A stretch of 64,000 nt of DNA from Deinococcus detaillensis (lineage in GTDB: Bacteria > Deinococcota > Deinococci > Deinococcales > Deinococcaceae), in contig NZ_VKDB01000005.1 in the NCBI RefSeq assembly GCF_007280555.1, positions 124,001-188,000 on the forward strand, in the 5' to 3' direction. The position numbers and the translations under genes are program-made. Shown here one piece after another: positions 54,909 through 63,913 of this stretch (positions are counted from its first letter, which is position 1; each line of letters starts with the position of its first letter). Under the pieces are notes generated by a model. It did not search any database and had not been told where the DNA came from. It saw nothing but the letters and a program-made list of their open reading frames with translations.

Positions 54909-55871
54909 GTGCCTCTTTTCTTGCTCCCCGACCTCGGCGACCTGCTCCGGCTCTCGCCGCAGTACAACGCCGCCACCTTGGTGGAAGTCGCCCGCCAACT
55001 CGGCGCGGCGCGGCTGCTGTGGCTCAGCGGCCCCGACCCCGACCACCCCGCCCGCGACAGTTTCGGCGCGGCCCGCTTGCCCACCACCGATCTCGCGCCG
55101 GATTGGGCTTTTGCTGAGGCCGAGTATCAGCAACTCCTCGAATTTATGCCGCAGTACCCCCAAGGCCGCCAGCGCCTCAAAGCCGCTGCCGCCGCCGAAG
55201 GCGAACTGGCCGATTTGCTGCAAACGCCGATGACCTTTGAAAAAGTCACGGCTCCTGCCACGCTGGAACTGGCCAGTCGTTACCACACCGCCCTTGCCGA
55301 GTCGCTCGGCGAAGGCCCCGGTACCCGCCATCACGCCCGCCGCCTGGACGAATTGGCAAAGAGCCTGCAAGACCAGCAGGGGGTGGCGCTGGCGGCACTC
55401 GACGATCTGCCGGGCCTGCTGGAGCGCTTGCCTCAGGCGGCTTTGCCTGACCTGCCCAACTTCCAACCCGGCGAGGCTTCGCGCCTGCGGGCACTGGCTG
55501 ATAGGGCCGGACAACTGCGTGAAGACGACGACCTCAACGCCCTGATCGCCGCACTGGGCCGCGAAACGGGCGACGCCATCACGCCGCTCTCAGAGCTGGA
55601 TTACCACGCCGCCGGAATCTTTTTGGCCACCGGCGACTTAGAGAACGCCCGCAGCTTGCTGGAAAAGTCGGCGCACGGCCTGAGTGACTTGCCGCGCAGC
55701 TTGCCGGGGCTGGTGCTGGCGCGGCTGGGCCAAGTCCGCGACGCGCAGCAGGATCGGGATTTGGCGCGGCGCAGTTATCAAGCGGTGCTGGCGCTCAACT
55801 TCGCGCCGGAAGTGGCTCGGGAAACGGCGAGGGCCGGCATGGAGACGGCATTTGTAATGGAAAAGGAGTAA
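54909..55871 (+). CDS. TPR-like helical protein of unknown function
   Basis: A 320-residue soluble protein. The N-terminal about 60 residues ([34 protein letters not shown]) form a separate alpha/beta section; the C-terminal half is helical with TPR spacing ([53 protein letters not shown] in parts). I do not recognise a full-length family. The GTG at 54909 is chosen because TAAGCT (54896-54901) ends 7 nt upstream. It follows relA/spoT after 67 nt. Confidence 0.7.
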   Translation: MPLFLLPDLGDLLRLSPQYNAATLVEVARQLGAARLLWLSGPDPDHPARDSFGAARLPTTDLAPDWAFAEAEYQQLLEFMPQYPQGRQRLKAAAAAEGELADLLQTPMTFEKVTAPATLELASRYHTALAESLGEGPGTRHHARRLDELAKSLQDQQGVALAALDDLPGLLERLPQAALPDLPNFQPGEASRLRALADRAGQLREDDDLNALIAALGRETGDAITPLSELDYHAAGIFLATGDLENARSLLEKSAHGLSDLPRSLPGLVLARLGQVRDAQQDRDLARRSYQAVLALNFAPEVARETARAGMETAFVMEKE

Positions 55872-55887
55872 ACAGCGGGCTTGGTGC

Positions 55888-56601
55888 TCAGCTTTTCACC
55901 CGCTCAATCAAGCCCGCTCTCACCACCTGCTTCTCACCGTAAAGCAAATGTGGCTCGCCTTCCAGCTTCACACTGATCAAATCCGGCAAAGTGTTCAGCC
56001 TGATTTCCGCTTCGGCGCGTTGCAGCGGCCAGCGCCGGTGCCAGATCGGGCCTTTGTAGATTTTGTCTCCGGCGGCGCTGAACAAAGAATAGCGCTCGGT
56101 CAGCCACGCTTCCAGGCTGCCTTCCTGCGACTCAAACTTCGGGCCGATGGGCCGGTAAGCGGCGGCAAATGCGCCAGCCGTGACGCCTTTGTGGGTACGA
56201 ACGCTGGCGTACTCGGTCACTTCACCGCGCTGGGCGCTCCACATCTTGGCGTCGAAATACGGCAAATGAAAACCCAGCCGCGCCAGCCGCACGGCTACAG
56301 GTTGCGCGGCGTCTAAGCTGAAAAACCAAACGCCTGCCGTACCCTCAGCGTCGATCACGTAAGTTCGCAAGTTGAGTTCGGTAAAGGTGGACAGGCCGCT
56401 GACAGTGGGCAGACCGCGCGGGGCCACTCCCGACATCAAGAACGGCACCACGCCGAGGTAAGCCTGTCCGTGATAGGTGTCTAAGGTGAGGCCCGGCGGC
56501 AAGTACTTGTGCAGTTCGGCGGCGCTGACGGGCCAGTGCATGAAGCACAGCCGCTGCCAGATCATTCTCAGGGCGTAGGGTGGATGGGCAGGATCAGTCA
56601 C
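55888..56601 (-). CDS. DUF2071 (YqjF-like) family protein
   Basis: A 237-residue soluble protein matching the YqjF/DUF2071 family: MIWQRLCFMHWPVSAAELHKYLPPGLTLDTYHGQAYLGVVPFLM (in parts: FMHWPV, LPPGLTLDT, AYLGVVPF), FTELNLRTYV, and GVWFFSLDAAQPVAVRLARLGFHLPYF. The biochemical role is unknown. GTG start with TAGGCT (56608-56613, minus) ending 6 nt before. It converges on the TPR-like gene with 16 nt between stops. Confidence 0.82.
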   Translation of the reverse strand: MTDPAHPPYALRMIWQRLCFMHWPVSAAELHKYLPPGLTLDTYHGQAYLGVVPFLMSGVAPRGLPTVSGLSTFTELNLRTYVIDAEGTAGVWFFSLDAAQPVAVRLARLGFHLPYFDAKMWSAQRGEVTEYASVRTHKGVTAGAFAAAYRPIGPKFESQEGSLEAWLTERYSLFSAAGDKIYKGPIWHRRWPLQRAEAEIRLNTLPDLISVKLEGEPHLLYGEKQVVRAGLIERVKS

Positions 56602-56640
56602 CCGCTCAGCCTAGCGACTTTGAGGCCAGCAGAGGGCAAC

Positions 56641-56669
56641 AAAAAACCCCCTCCGGTCAGGGAGAGGGG
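56641..56669 (-). terminator. Intrinsic terminator of the rplM-rpsI operon
   Basis: On the minus strand CCCCTCTCC...GGAGGGGG followed by six T residues. Confidence 0.8.
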
Positions 56670-56686
56670 CAGCAAACAAAAAAGGG

Positions 56687-57078
<392 letters not shown>

Positions 57079-57079
<1 letters not shown>

Positions 57080-57510
57080 TAGTTGTTCTCCAGCTTGGTG
57101 GGTTGTTGGGCGGCGTGGGGGTGCTGCTCGCCCGCGTAAACCTTGAGGCGGGGGTGCATCGAGCGGCCTTGGCGGCCCTTGGGCAACATGCCGAAGACGG
57201 CGTGCTCAATGACGCGCTCGGGGTGGCGGGCCAGTACAGTGCGGGCGGTTTCTTTCTTAAGGCCGCCCTGGTAACCGCTGTAGCGGGTGTAGACTTTTTG
57301 ATCCAGCTTTTTGCCGGTCAGCGCCACTTTTTCAGCGTTGATGACCACCACGAAGTCGCCGTTGATAATGTTGGGGGTGAAGTCGGGGCGGTGTTTGCCA
57401 CGAATGCGGCTGGCGATCAAGGTGGCGAGGCGGCCCAAGGGCACGTTGCTGGCGTCCACCACGACCCAGTTTTGTTCGGTTGAATTGTTGTCAGGCACGT
57501 AGGTTTTCAC
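57079..57510 (-). CDS. rplM: 50S ribosomal protein L13
   Basis: A 143-residue L13: [28 protein letters not shown] (in parts: [15 protein letters not shown]), [27 protein letters not shown] (in parts: [14 protein letters not shown]), and [23 protein letters not shown]. It starts with GTG at 57510, preceded by GGAG at 7 nt; unlike most genes here it has a long leader, about 150 nt, and is not leaderless. Confidence 0.98.
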
Positions 57511-57668
57511 GTTGTAGCTCCAATGCGAGATTAAGTTTCATAGCACAGTTGAGTTTTGCAGCGCGTTAGGTCAGTCTTTTGACGCTCGCGGGGGCAAGCG
57601 TGAAGCGACCTCGCCGGGGCTGCGCCCGACCCGCTTTGCACTCTACCAAGCGCAAAACACCGCTCATG

Positions 57669-57697
57669 AGTGTAGCAGACCTGAGCGGCGTGGGCAA
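57669..57697 (-). promoter_or_regulatory. Sigma-A promoter of rplM-rpsI
   Basis: On the minus strand TTGCCC (57692-57697), 17-nt spacer, TACACT (57669-57674). Transcription should begin near 57662, leaving a leader of about 150 nt before rplM that holds several GC-rich inverted repeats. Confidence 0.7.
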
Positions 57698-57730
57698 GCC
57701 TGAATTTGGGCTGCATTGAGTGAGCAGGTT

Positions 57731-57973
57731 CTAGGCCGCGCCGAGTTGCCCGAAGAAATTGAGCTGGTGGTAAAGGTCGTCTAGGGCTTGGCTATACAGC
57801 CGCTGTGAGACCCGCTCATTGAGTGCCAGTGCCAGCGCCGCGTCGTGGAAAGTGGTGAAGCGCTGCTGGATATGCCAGCCTTCGCCTTCAGTGAGCAGGA
57901 CTACATCCGGAGCGTCCAGCAAGAACCGGACGCGGCCTTGTGAAGTGCGGGTATCTGTATAGTGCTGCAACAT
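57731..57973 (-). CDS. Small protein, 80 residues
   Basis: A soluble 80-residue product beginning MLQHYTDTRTSQGRVRFLLD with EGWHIQQRFTTFHDAALALALNERVS and a helical end. No family recognised. The ATG at 57973 is chosen because TACGCT (57980-57985, minus) ends 6 nt upstream; the longer 121-codon frame would pass through that promoter and into the next gene's stop region. First of a run of small minus-strand genes between rplM and glgB. Confidence 0.7.
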   Translation of the reverse strand: MLQHYTDTRTSQGRVRFLLDAPDVVLLTEGEGWHIQQRFTTFHDAALALALNERVSQRLYSQALDDLYHQLNFFGQLGAA

Positions 57974-58097
57974 AAACACAGCGTAGCCAATCGCCGCCTG
58001 AGAAGGGGTGTACTTCCTGACGATTGACTTCAAGAAGTGGGGGCGCCGAGTTGGGTAGACCCGAAGACAACGTCGGCCTGCACCCGCCCAAGTCACT

Positions 58098-58541
58098 TCA
58101 GTTGTTGAGCATCAAATTGCTGATCGAGCTGGGCGCAGGCGTCTCAGTCGGGAATTTGACCAGCACGTTGACGACTGTACCCGGTGGCGTCGCAGGATCG
58201 AGGATGATGCTGTGGGCCGAGAGCAGCGGCGGCGACGGCTCGGTGTCAATGGCCCGCACCAAGACTTGGCCCTGCGCCGGAACAAAGACGCACCAGCTTT
58301 CGGGAGTGGTGCTGAAGGCGCGAACCGGCAACAAGCTCTGGAGGCCCAAGTCGCCGGGGGTGGGCCAATATTCGATCAACAGAGTGGCTTGTTGGCGCTT
58401 CAAATCGGCGGCGTCAATGTCGAGCTGAATCTCGATGCCGTCGGGTTTGTCTTTGTTCAGTTTCATCCAACCCGGCACCACGTTGCGCCCGCTGGAATTG
58501 CTCTTGTACATCTGTTTGTCAGGAATGTTGTTTTGCGTCAT
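58098..58541 (-). CDS. Uncharacterised 147-residue protein
   Basis: A beta-rich soluble protein without signal peptide (IEIQLDIDAADLKRQQATLLIEYW in parts; VRAFSTTPESWCVFVPAQGQVLVRAID in parts). No family recognised; the pattern of strands suggests a small beta-sandwich. TAAGGT (58548-58553, minus) ends 6 nt before the ATG: own leaderless promoter. Confidence 0.68.
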   Translation of the reverse strand: MTQNNIPDKQMYKSNSSGRNVVPGWMKLNKDKPDGIEIQLDIDAADLKRQQATLLIEYWPTPGDLGLQSLLPVRAFSTTPESWCVFVPAQGQVLVRAIDTEPSPPLLSAHSIILDPATPPGTVVNVLVKFPTETPAPSSISNLMLNN

Positions 58542-58605
58542 GGCTTTACCTTAGCTCAAGTTAGCGCCGATTGGCGCGGGCTGGGCAGTGGGGGGAGTAA
58601 GAAGT

Positions 58606-58749
58606 CTAGTTGGACGCCGCAGGCAACGCGCCCAGCAAGCTGCGGGTCACGAAATAGCCCACCGCGAACACCAATAGTGGCAGCAGATCAAAGACGACGG
58701 TCGATTCTTTTTCGGGGTGCAGCGCGTCTTGCTTTTGGAAGCGAATCAT
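58606..58749 (-). CDS. 47-residue membrane microprotein
   Basis: An open frame of 47 codons: basic/acidic N-terminus MIRFQKQDALHPEKESTVV, then one hydrophobic helix (FDLLPLLVFAVGYFVTRSLL) and a short tail. TAAGCT (58756-58761, minus) ends 6 nt before the ATG, the strongest support. No family recognised. Confidence 0.66.
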   Translation of the reverse strand: MIRFQKQDALHPEKESTVVFDLLPLLVFAVGYFVTRSLLGALPAASN

Positions 58750-58837
58750 GAGCAAAGCTTAACGCTTTTATCCGGTGCTCGCCTTCCCCATCACTTCATC
58801 CAGACCGCAGTTGAGTGGCCTTACGGGTCCGTACAAG

Positions 58838-59092
58838 CTATCCGGCACGGCCCTGATTCACCGTCAGCAGCAGCAAGACGATCAGGGCCACGTCCAGCAC
58901 CCAACTGGCCGGGCGGCGCAGGCGCGGATCGGTTCTGGCCCGCAGCACCTGCACCACCAAGCGGGCCGCCAGCAAAACGGCCAGTACCCACACCGGCACG
59001 CCGAAACCCAGCAGCGGCGCGAACAACAGCAGCGCCGCGCTGAGCAGCAGCAGCAAACTCAGCGCCGTAAGGCGGTCTGGGGAAGGCGGCAT
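58838..59092 (-). CDS. 84-residue membrane protein downstream of glgB
   Basis: Two to three hydrophobic helices: LTALSLLLLLSAALLLFAPLL (in part), VPVWVLAVLLAARLVVQVL and WVLDVALIVLLLLTV, with a basic loop RARTDPRLRRPA. It starts 6 nt after the glgB stop on the same strand without a clear RBS, so translation is probably coupled to glgB. No family recognised. Confidence 0.65.
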   Translation of the reverse strand: MPPSPDRLTALSLLLLLSAALLLFAPLLGFGVPVWVLAVLLAARLVVQVLRARTDPRLRRPASWVLDVALIVLLLLTVNQGRAG

Positions 59093-59098
59093 GAGAAC

Positions 59099-61198
59099 TT
59101 ACGCTTTGGGGGTGGCTTTAGTTTTGCGCGGCGCTTTGCTGTCGGCTGGGGTCTTGCTTTTGGCTGGCGCTTTACTTTTCGGCTTTACAACTGGCTGTGG
59201 TGGGGCTGGCTGGGCAGTCGGCGCTGCTGTTTGGGCCGACTCTGCTTCAACGGCAGGCGCAGGCTCTTGGCTGCTCTGCTCAGTGAGCTGGGGTTCACTG
59301 TTCTGAGATTCACTGGTCTGCGGCTCACTGGGCAGCGGCCTTAGAATCAGGGCGCTGTTGGGGGCCAAGTTGAGCAGCAAGCGGTGGGTTTGACCGTGAT
59401 CGCCACCTTCAAAGGCTTCCAAGCTGCTTTGCTGGGTGCCGAAACCGCCGTATTCGCCGTCATCGGTGTTGAGCAGGACTTGGTACAGACCCGGCATCGG
59501 CACACCCACCGGATAACCCTCGCGGTAGACCGGCGTCATATTCAGCACCACCAACACCCAGTCGCTGCTGTCCGGGTCGCGGCGAATGTAACTGTAGGTG
59601 CTGGCCTCAGCGTCGTCGGCGTTGACCCACAGCATTCCTTCAGGCGAGTGATCTCCAACGTGCAGCGCTGGGAATTCACGGTAGAGCCGGTTGAGATCGC
59701 GCACCAGCAACATGACGCCCCGGTGGTCGCGCAGATCGGTCAGGTGCCAGGGCAGCTCGATGTTTTCGTTCCATTCGGTGCCCTGAGCAAATTCTTGGCC
59801 CATGAACAGCAGCTTTTTGCCGGGTGTCGTCCACAGATAAGCGTAAAAGACCCGAAGCCCCGCCATCTGGGCGTATTGGTCGCCGGGCATCTTGCGCAGC
59901 AGGCTGCGTTTGCCGTGAACCACTTCGTCGTGCGAGAGCGCCAGCACAAACTTCTCGGAGGTGCGGTAGACGTTGAAAAAGGTCAGCTTGTGGTGGTCGT
60001 ATTTGCGGTAGATCGGGTCTTCTTGGATGTACGAGAGGCTGTCGTTCATCCAGCCCATGGCCCATTTGTAGTGAAAGCCGAGGCCGAACGGTGCCGGGGA
60101 AGTCACGCCCGGAAAGTTGGTGCTCTCTTCAGCAATCATGATGGTGCCCGGCGCTTGGTGGGCCACCACGTCGTTGAGGCGCTTGAGAAAAGCGATGGCT
60201 TCCAAGTTCTCGTTGCCGCCGTAGATGTTGGGAATCCAATCGGTGCGCGAAAAATCGAGGTAAAGGATCGAGGCCACCGCGTCTACCCGCAGGCCGTCGA
60301 TGTGGTATTCCTCCAGCCATTTGAGTGCCGATCCGATCAGGAACATCACCACTTCGTTGCGTCCGTAATCGAAGATGTAAGTGTTCCAGTCGTGGTGAAA
60401 GCCCTTGCGCGGATCGGCGTATTCGAAGAGCGGGCCGCCATCAAAGCGGGCGAGGCCGTGTTCGTCGGTGGGAAAATGGCCCGGCACCCAGTCGAGCAGC
60501 ACAGCAATGCCGCGTGAGTGCAGGTGATCGACCAAGTATTTGAAATCGTCAGGCGTACCGAAGCGGCTGGTCGGCGCGTAGTAACCGGTGACTTGGTAGC
60601 CCCACGAGCCGTCGAAGGGATGCTCCATCACGCCCATCAGTTCGACGTGGGTGTAGCCGAGCCAATCGACGTAATCGGCCAGGCGGTGCGCGATGTCGCG
60701 GTAATTCATGTACCAGTTGCCCAGCCCCCGCGCCCACGAGCCCAGATGCACTTCGTAGATACTGATGGGTTTTTTCTCACTCTGGTCGCGCCCCGCCATC
60801 CACTCGGCGTCGTTCCAAGCGTGACTGCTTTGCCAGATAATGCTGGCGGTGGAGGGACGCAGCTCGGCAAACTGCATGTACGGATCGGCTTTTTGGACTG
60901 TGCGCCCATCTTGGCCGGTGACGTTGTATTTGTAAGCTTGACCGAAGCCGGCCCGCGGCACGAACAAACCCCAGAAGCCGAAATCGAGCCGGTTCATCGG
61001 ATGCTCCAAGCCGTTCCAAGCATTGAAATCACCGACCACACTAACATGCTGGGCGTTGGGTGCCCACACCGCGAAGCGCACCCCTTCCACGCCACCTTCA
61101 CTGGTGACATGCGCTCCCAGCAATTGATCGGGGCGCACCAAATCGGCAGTGGCCATTTTTTGCAGGAGGTCGTAACTTAAGGGCAGCAACTCATTCAT
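59099..61198 (-). CDS. glgB: 1,4-alpha-glucan branching enzyme with a basic C-terminal tail
   Basis: GlgB makes alpha-1,6 branches in glycogen. The 699 residues contain the CBM48 N-terminal domain (VRFAVWAPNAQHVSVVGDFNAWNG in parts), GH13 motifs DWVPGHFPTDEHGLARFDG, DGLRVDAVASILYLD (nucleophile Asp), EESTNFPGV (acid/base Glu) and LSHDEVVHGK, and the C-terminal domain up to about residue 620. After it comes a low-complexity tail of about 75 residues: Ser/Thr/Gln/Glu-rich, then KPKSKAPAKSKTPADSKAPR-like Lys/Ala/Pro repeats. TAAACT (61205-61210, minus) ends 6 nt before the ATG. Glycogen feeds TreY/TreZ. Confidence 0.95.
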   Translation of the reverse strand: MNELLPLSYDLLQKMATADLVRPDQLLGAHVTSEGGVEGVRFAVWAPNAQHVSVVGDFNAWNGLEHPMNRLDFGFWGLFVPRAGFGQAYKYNVTGQDGRTVQKADPYMQFAELRPSTASIIWQSSHAWNDAEWMAGRDQSEKKPISIYEVHLGSWARGLGNWYMNYRDIAHRLADYVDWLGYTHVELMGVMEHPFDGSWGYQVTGYYAPTSRFGTPDDFKYLVDHLHSRGIAVLLDWVPGHFPTDEHGLARFDGGPLFEYADPRKGFHHDWNTYIFDYGRNEVVMFLIGSALKWLEEYHIDGLRVDAVASILYLDFSRTDWIPNIYGGNENLEAIAFLKRLNDVVAHQAPGTIMIAEESTNFPGVTSPAPFGLGFHYKWAMGWMNDSLSYIQEDPIYRKYDHHKLTFFNVYRTSEKFVLALSHDEVVHGKRSLLRKMPGDQYAQMAGLRVFYAYLWTTPGKKLLFMGQEFAQGTEWNENIELPWHLTDLRDHRGVMLLVRDLNRLYREFPALHVGDHSPEGMLWVNADDAEASTYSYIRRDPDSSDWVLVVLNMTPVYREGYPVGVPMPGLYQVLLNTDDGEYGGFGTQQSSLEAFEGGDHGQTHRLLLNLAPNSALILRPLPSEPQTSESQNSEPQLTEQSSQEPAPAVEAESAQTAAPTAQPAPPQPVVKPKSKAPAKSKTPADSKAPRKTKATPKA

Positions 61199-61339
61199 CC
61201 CGACAGTTTACTGTCACCAAGCGTCAGAAGCGGCGGACATTCGGCAGCGCTTAAAGACTAGGTAAATTTAGACTGAGTCAGGTTGTACGAGAGCAATGGC
61301 CAAGAAAAAGCCGCTTGCTTGACCACTATCCTCAATTGA

Positions 61340-61981
61340 TTACACCGTCTCGATGACATTTCGCCGAAAACGGCTCAGCAGGGCCAGGCCAAGTTCGCCG
61401 CTTTTTTCGGGGTGAAACTGGGTGGCGTGGATATTGCCCTGGCTGATGACCGACCAAAACGGTACGCCGTACTCGGTGATAGCACCCGCCGTGACCTGCG
61501 CCGAGAGCGGCACGTAGTAGCTGTGAACGAAATAGGCATAGCCTGAATTGTCCAAACCGCGCAGCAGCGGCGAGTCTCCGACTGTCTCCAGCGTGTTCCA
61601 GCCCATCTGCGGCACTTTCAGGCCCGGCTGATTCTCAAAGCGTTTGACGGTGCCCTCGATCAATCCGAGGCCCGCCACGCCGGGAGCTTCCTCCGAGCCG
61701 GAAAACAGCATTTGCATGCCCACGCAGATGCCCAGGAGCGGCGTGCCCGCCCGAACAGTGCGCAGCAGCAGTTCCCGGAAGCCGCTGGCATCGAACGCTT
61801 CCATGACTTGCCGGAAGTGACCTTGCCCCGGCACGACTATGCCCGCCGCACCCTCAAGTTCGGCAGGCTGATTGGTGACTCGGACGTTTAAGCCCGCCCG
61901 CAGCAGGGCTTTTTCGGCGCTGCGGAGATTGCCCGCGCCGTAATCGAGCAGCAACACTTCTTTCGACCCTCCAGCCGTCAC
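61340..61981 (-). CDS. hisH: Imidazole glycerol phosphate synthase, glutaminase subunit
   Basis: HisH supplies ammonia from glutamine to HisF in histidine synthesis. The 213 residues show LLDYGAGNLRSAEKAL, the nucleophile elbow GICVGMQMLFSGSEE (Cys about residue 86), GLGLIEG, and the His/Glu pair in ATQFHPEKSGELG. I take the GTG at 61981: it overlaps the hisB stop as GTGA, so the genes are coupled; the longer frame would read through hisB. hisF is not in the window. Confidence 0.95.
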   Translation of the reverse strand: MTAGGSKEVLLLDYGAGNLRSAEKALLRAGLNVRVTNQPAELEGAAGIVVPGQGHFRQVMEAFDASGFRELLLRTVRAGTPLLGICVGMQMLFSGSEEAPGVAGLGLIEGTVKRFENQPGLKVPQMGWNTLETVGDSPLLRGLDNSGYAYFVHSYYVPLSAQVTAGAITEYGVPFWSVISQGNIHATQFHPEKSGELGLALLSRFRRNVIETV

Positions 61982-62580
61982 AAAGCCCCCTTGGTACTCG
62001 GCAACTCGCCGCTGGTGACTTGCACCGCGTCTCTGAGCGCCCGCGCAAAGGCTTTCATAATGGCCTCGATGACGTGGTGGGCTTCTCTTCCGGCCAGCAG
62101 GCGCACATGCAAAGTCACGCCGCCGTGATTGCAAAAACCGCGCAGAAATTCTCGCAGATGATAGTGGGTAAAGTCGCCCGCCGTTCCCCACACCTCCAGC
62201 TTTTCCGGCTCGAAGGCGAGGTGGGCGCGGCCCGACAAATCCACGACCACGTGAACCAGCGTTTCGTCCATCGGCACGAAAGCGCTGCCGTAGCGCTCAA
62301 TGCCTTTGCGGTCGCCCAGCGCTTGACTGAGCGCTTGCCCCAGCGTGATGCCGGTGTCTTCGACGAGGTGGTGCGGCTCGATGTGAAGGTCGCCCGTCGC
62401 CTGAACGCTGAGGCCCAGCCGTCCGTGGCGCGAAAGCTGCTCGAGCATGTGATCGAAAAAGCCGTGTCCGCTGCTCAGCTCCGCGCCGGGCGTGTCGAGA
62501 TCGAGCCTGACAGTGATAGCGGTTTCTAAAGTGCGGCGCTCTACGGTGGCGTGGCGGGAGGTGGGGCGGGAAGCTGACAT
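61978..62580 (-). CDS. hisB: Imidazoleglycerol-phosphate dehydratase
   Basis: HisB dehydrates IGP to imidazole-acetol phosphate. The 200-residue monofunctional enzyme has the two manganese motifs GFFDHMLEQLSRH and EAHHVIEAIMKAFARAL, and DLHIEPHHLVEDTGITLGQAL (in parts: IEPHHLVEDTGI). No phosphatase domain is fused. TAGACT (62587-62592, minus) ends 6 nt before the ATG. Confidence 0.97.
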   Translation of the reverse strand: MSASRPTSRHATVERRTLETAITVRLDLDTPGAELSSGHGFFDHMLEQLSRHGRLGLSVQATGDLHIEPHHLVEDTGITLGQALSQALGDRKGIERYGSAFVPMDETLVHVVVDLSGRAHLAFEPEKLEVWGTAGDFTHYHLREFLRGFCNHGGVTLHVRLLAGREAHHVIEAIMKAFARALRDAVQVTSGELPSTKGAL

Positions 62581-62666
62581 GAACAGAGTCTAGCGGGCAA
62601 AAGCGGGAAGCAGGGCAGGGGGAGCGCCGCCGCTTTTGCTCTGCTTCCGCTCACCTAGACTGAGCC

Positions 62667-63440
62667 ATGACCCGTTTGACTGGCAAGGCCCCCAACCGCC
62701 GCCGATGGTGGTGGCTGCTGCTGGTGGCAGCGCTCGGTACAGCCTGCACCACTGTCTTTACCACCCAACTGACCACTCCAGGTGCCGAGGCGCTCACCAA
62801 AGGCCAAGCCCTCCTCGGCAAAAAAACTGTGCTGGCCATCGTCGCCCATCCCGACGATCTGGAGTGGTACATCGGCGGCACCCTGCGGCGACTTTCAGAC
62901 AACGGGGCAAATGTGCAGGTCGTGGTGTCCAGCGACGGCGAGAAGGGGCCGAACAAAATCGATGCCCCTGACCTCGCCGCCGCCCGCCGCGCCGAGCAGG
63001 CCGCCGCCGGAGCCATCAACGGCTACACCAAAATCCACTCGCTGGCTCTGCCGGATAGGGGCGTGGCCGCCGACCCGCGCTTTTTGCCGGAAGCGGCGCG
63101 CATTTACAACGAAGTCAAGCCCGACGCCGTGTTCGTCTTTGATCCGAGCTCTCCGGCTCTCCCCTATTTACACGTGGATCATCAGGGATCGGCCCGCGAA
63201 TTTTTAAAGTTCTGGGACACTCTGGGCGCGAATAAGCCGCCGGTCTATTTGTTTCAGACCCGTAGGCCCAACGTGGCAGTGGACATCAGCGGCGTGATCG
63301 ACACCAAAGTAAGAGCGCTGGCCCAGCATGTCAGCCAAAACGGTGGCAGTGGCAGCGGCATGAAAGGTTTTTTTGCCGGATCGGGCAAGCAAGTGGGTGT
63401 GGAGTACGCTGAGCTGTTCAGGGAGTTGGACGGCAAGTAG
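62667..63440 (+). CDS. PIG-L family deacetylase, exported or membrane-anchored
   Basis: A 257-residue zinc deacetylase of the PIG-L/LmbE family: AIVAHPDDLEWYIGGTL with the metal-binding AHPDD (about residues 60-64), VSSDGEKG, and the distal YLHVDHQGSA. A basic N-terminus (NRRRWWWLLLVAALGTAC) gives a signal or anchor; the Cys suggests a lipoprotein. Known members deacetylate GlcNAc-type sugars or make BshB/MshB intermediates; here the surface location favours a cell-envelope sugar (inference). TAGACT ends 5 nt before the ATG. Confidence 0.88.
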   Translation: MTRLTGKAPNRRRWWWLLLVAALGTACTTVFTTQLTTPGAEALTKGQALLGKKTVLAIVAHPDDLEWYIGGTLRRLSDNGANVQVVVSSDGEKGPNKIDAPDLAAARRAEQAAAGAINGYTKIHSLALPDRGVAADPRFLPEAARIYNEVKPDAVFVFDPSSPALPYLHVDHQGSAREFLKFWDTLGANKPPVYLFQTRRPNVAVDISGVIDTKVRALAQHVSQNGGSGSGMKGFFAGSGKQVGVEYAELFRELDGK

Positions 63441-63480
63441 TACGCCGGCTTGCGCCTCCTTTCTTTCAAGCCAAGAAAAG

Positions 63481-63511
63481 CCCCCCAACCCAAAAGCCGG
63501 GGGGTAATTTT
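63481..63511. terminator. Bidirectional hairpin between the deacetylase and ddrO
   Basis: CCCCCC (63481-63486) / GGGGGG (63499-63504) with TAATTTT on one side and AAAAG on the other, between convergent genes. Confidence 0.65.
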
Positions 63512-63523
63512 GACTGGACAGCC

Positions 63524-63913
63524 TTAATCCAGAATGCGCTTGAGGTGCAAGTAGATCTCGTACCAATCGCCCTTGTCGCGGGGGCGCTTGCCGCGCAGCT
63601 CGATGCGGGCCAAGGTGCGAACCCAGTCCGGCGTGATCTGAGCGCCCAGCGTGGGGTCGGCCACCAAATCCGCTAAGCCTTTGGGCATGGCTCCTTCGGT
63701 ATTTTGGCCGTAGAACTCAACGCCCTCGAGCAAGTCGTGAACGGTGATGTCGTAAGCGCCGGCCAGCGTTTGAAGGGTATCCAAGCTGGGGTTGGTGCGC
63801 CCACGCTCTAGGTCGGACAAGTACGGCACGCTGATGCTGGCCGTCTCTGCCACGTCTTTGAGGCGTAGCCCGCGCTCGCTCCTGAGCTCGCGGAGTCGTT
63901 CGTGTAATTTCAT
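63524..63913 (-). CDS. ddrO: DdrO, repressor of the radiation/desiccation response
   Basis: A 129-residue XRE regulator that I recognise as Ddr[21 protein letters not shown], helix-turn-helix through [20 protein letters not shown] (about residues 26-45), and C-terminal dimer region with [20 protein letters not shown]. In Deinococcus, DdrO binds the RDRM palindrome of DNA-repair genes and is cut by the PprI/IrrE metalloprotease after damage; the cut site Leu106-Arg107 is present at exactly these positions. GGAGG lies about 5 nt before the ATG. No RDRM is visible in the 87 bp upstream that remain before the window ends; it may lie further. Confidence 0.96.
   Translation of the reverse strand: MKLHERLRELRSERGLRLKDVAETASISVPYLSDLERGRTNPSLDTLQTLAGAYDITVHDLLEGVEFYGQNTEGAMPKGLADLVADPTLGAQITPDWVRTLARIELRGKRPRDKGDWYEIYLHLKRILD

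Noticed and set aside
61290..61321. Eight-codon ORF MAKKKPLA downstream of glgB and hisH
   Set aside because: No promoter at the expected distance and too short to support; the region may be part of a weak terminator.
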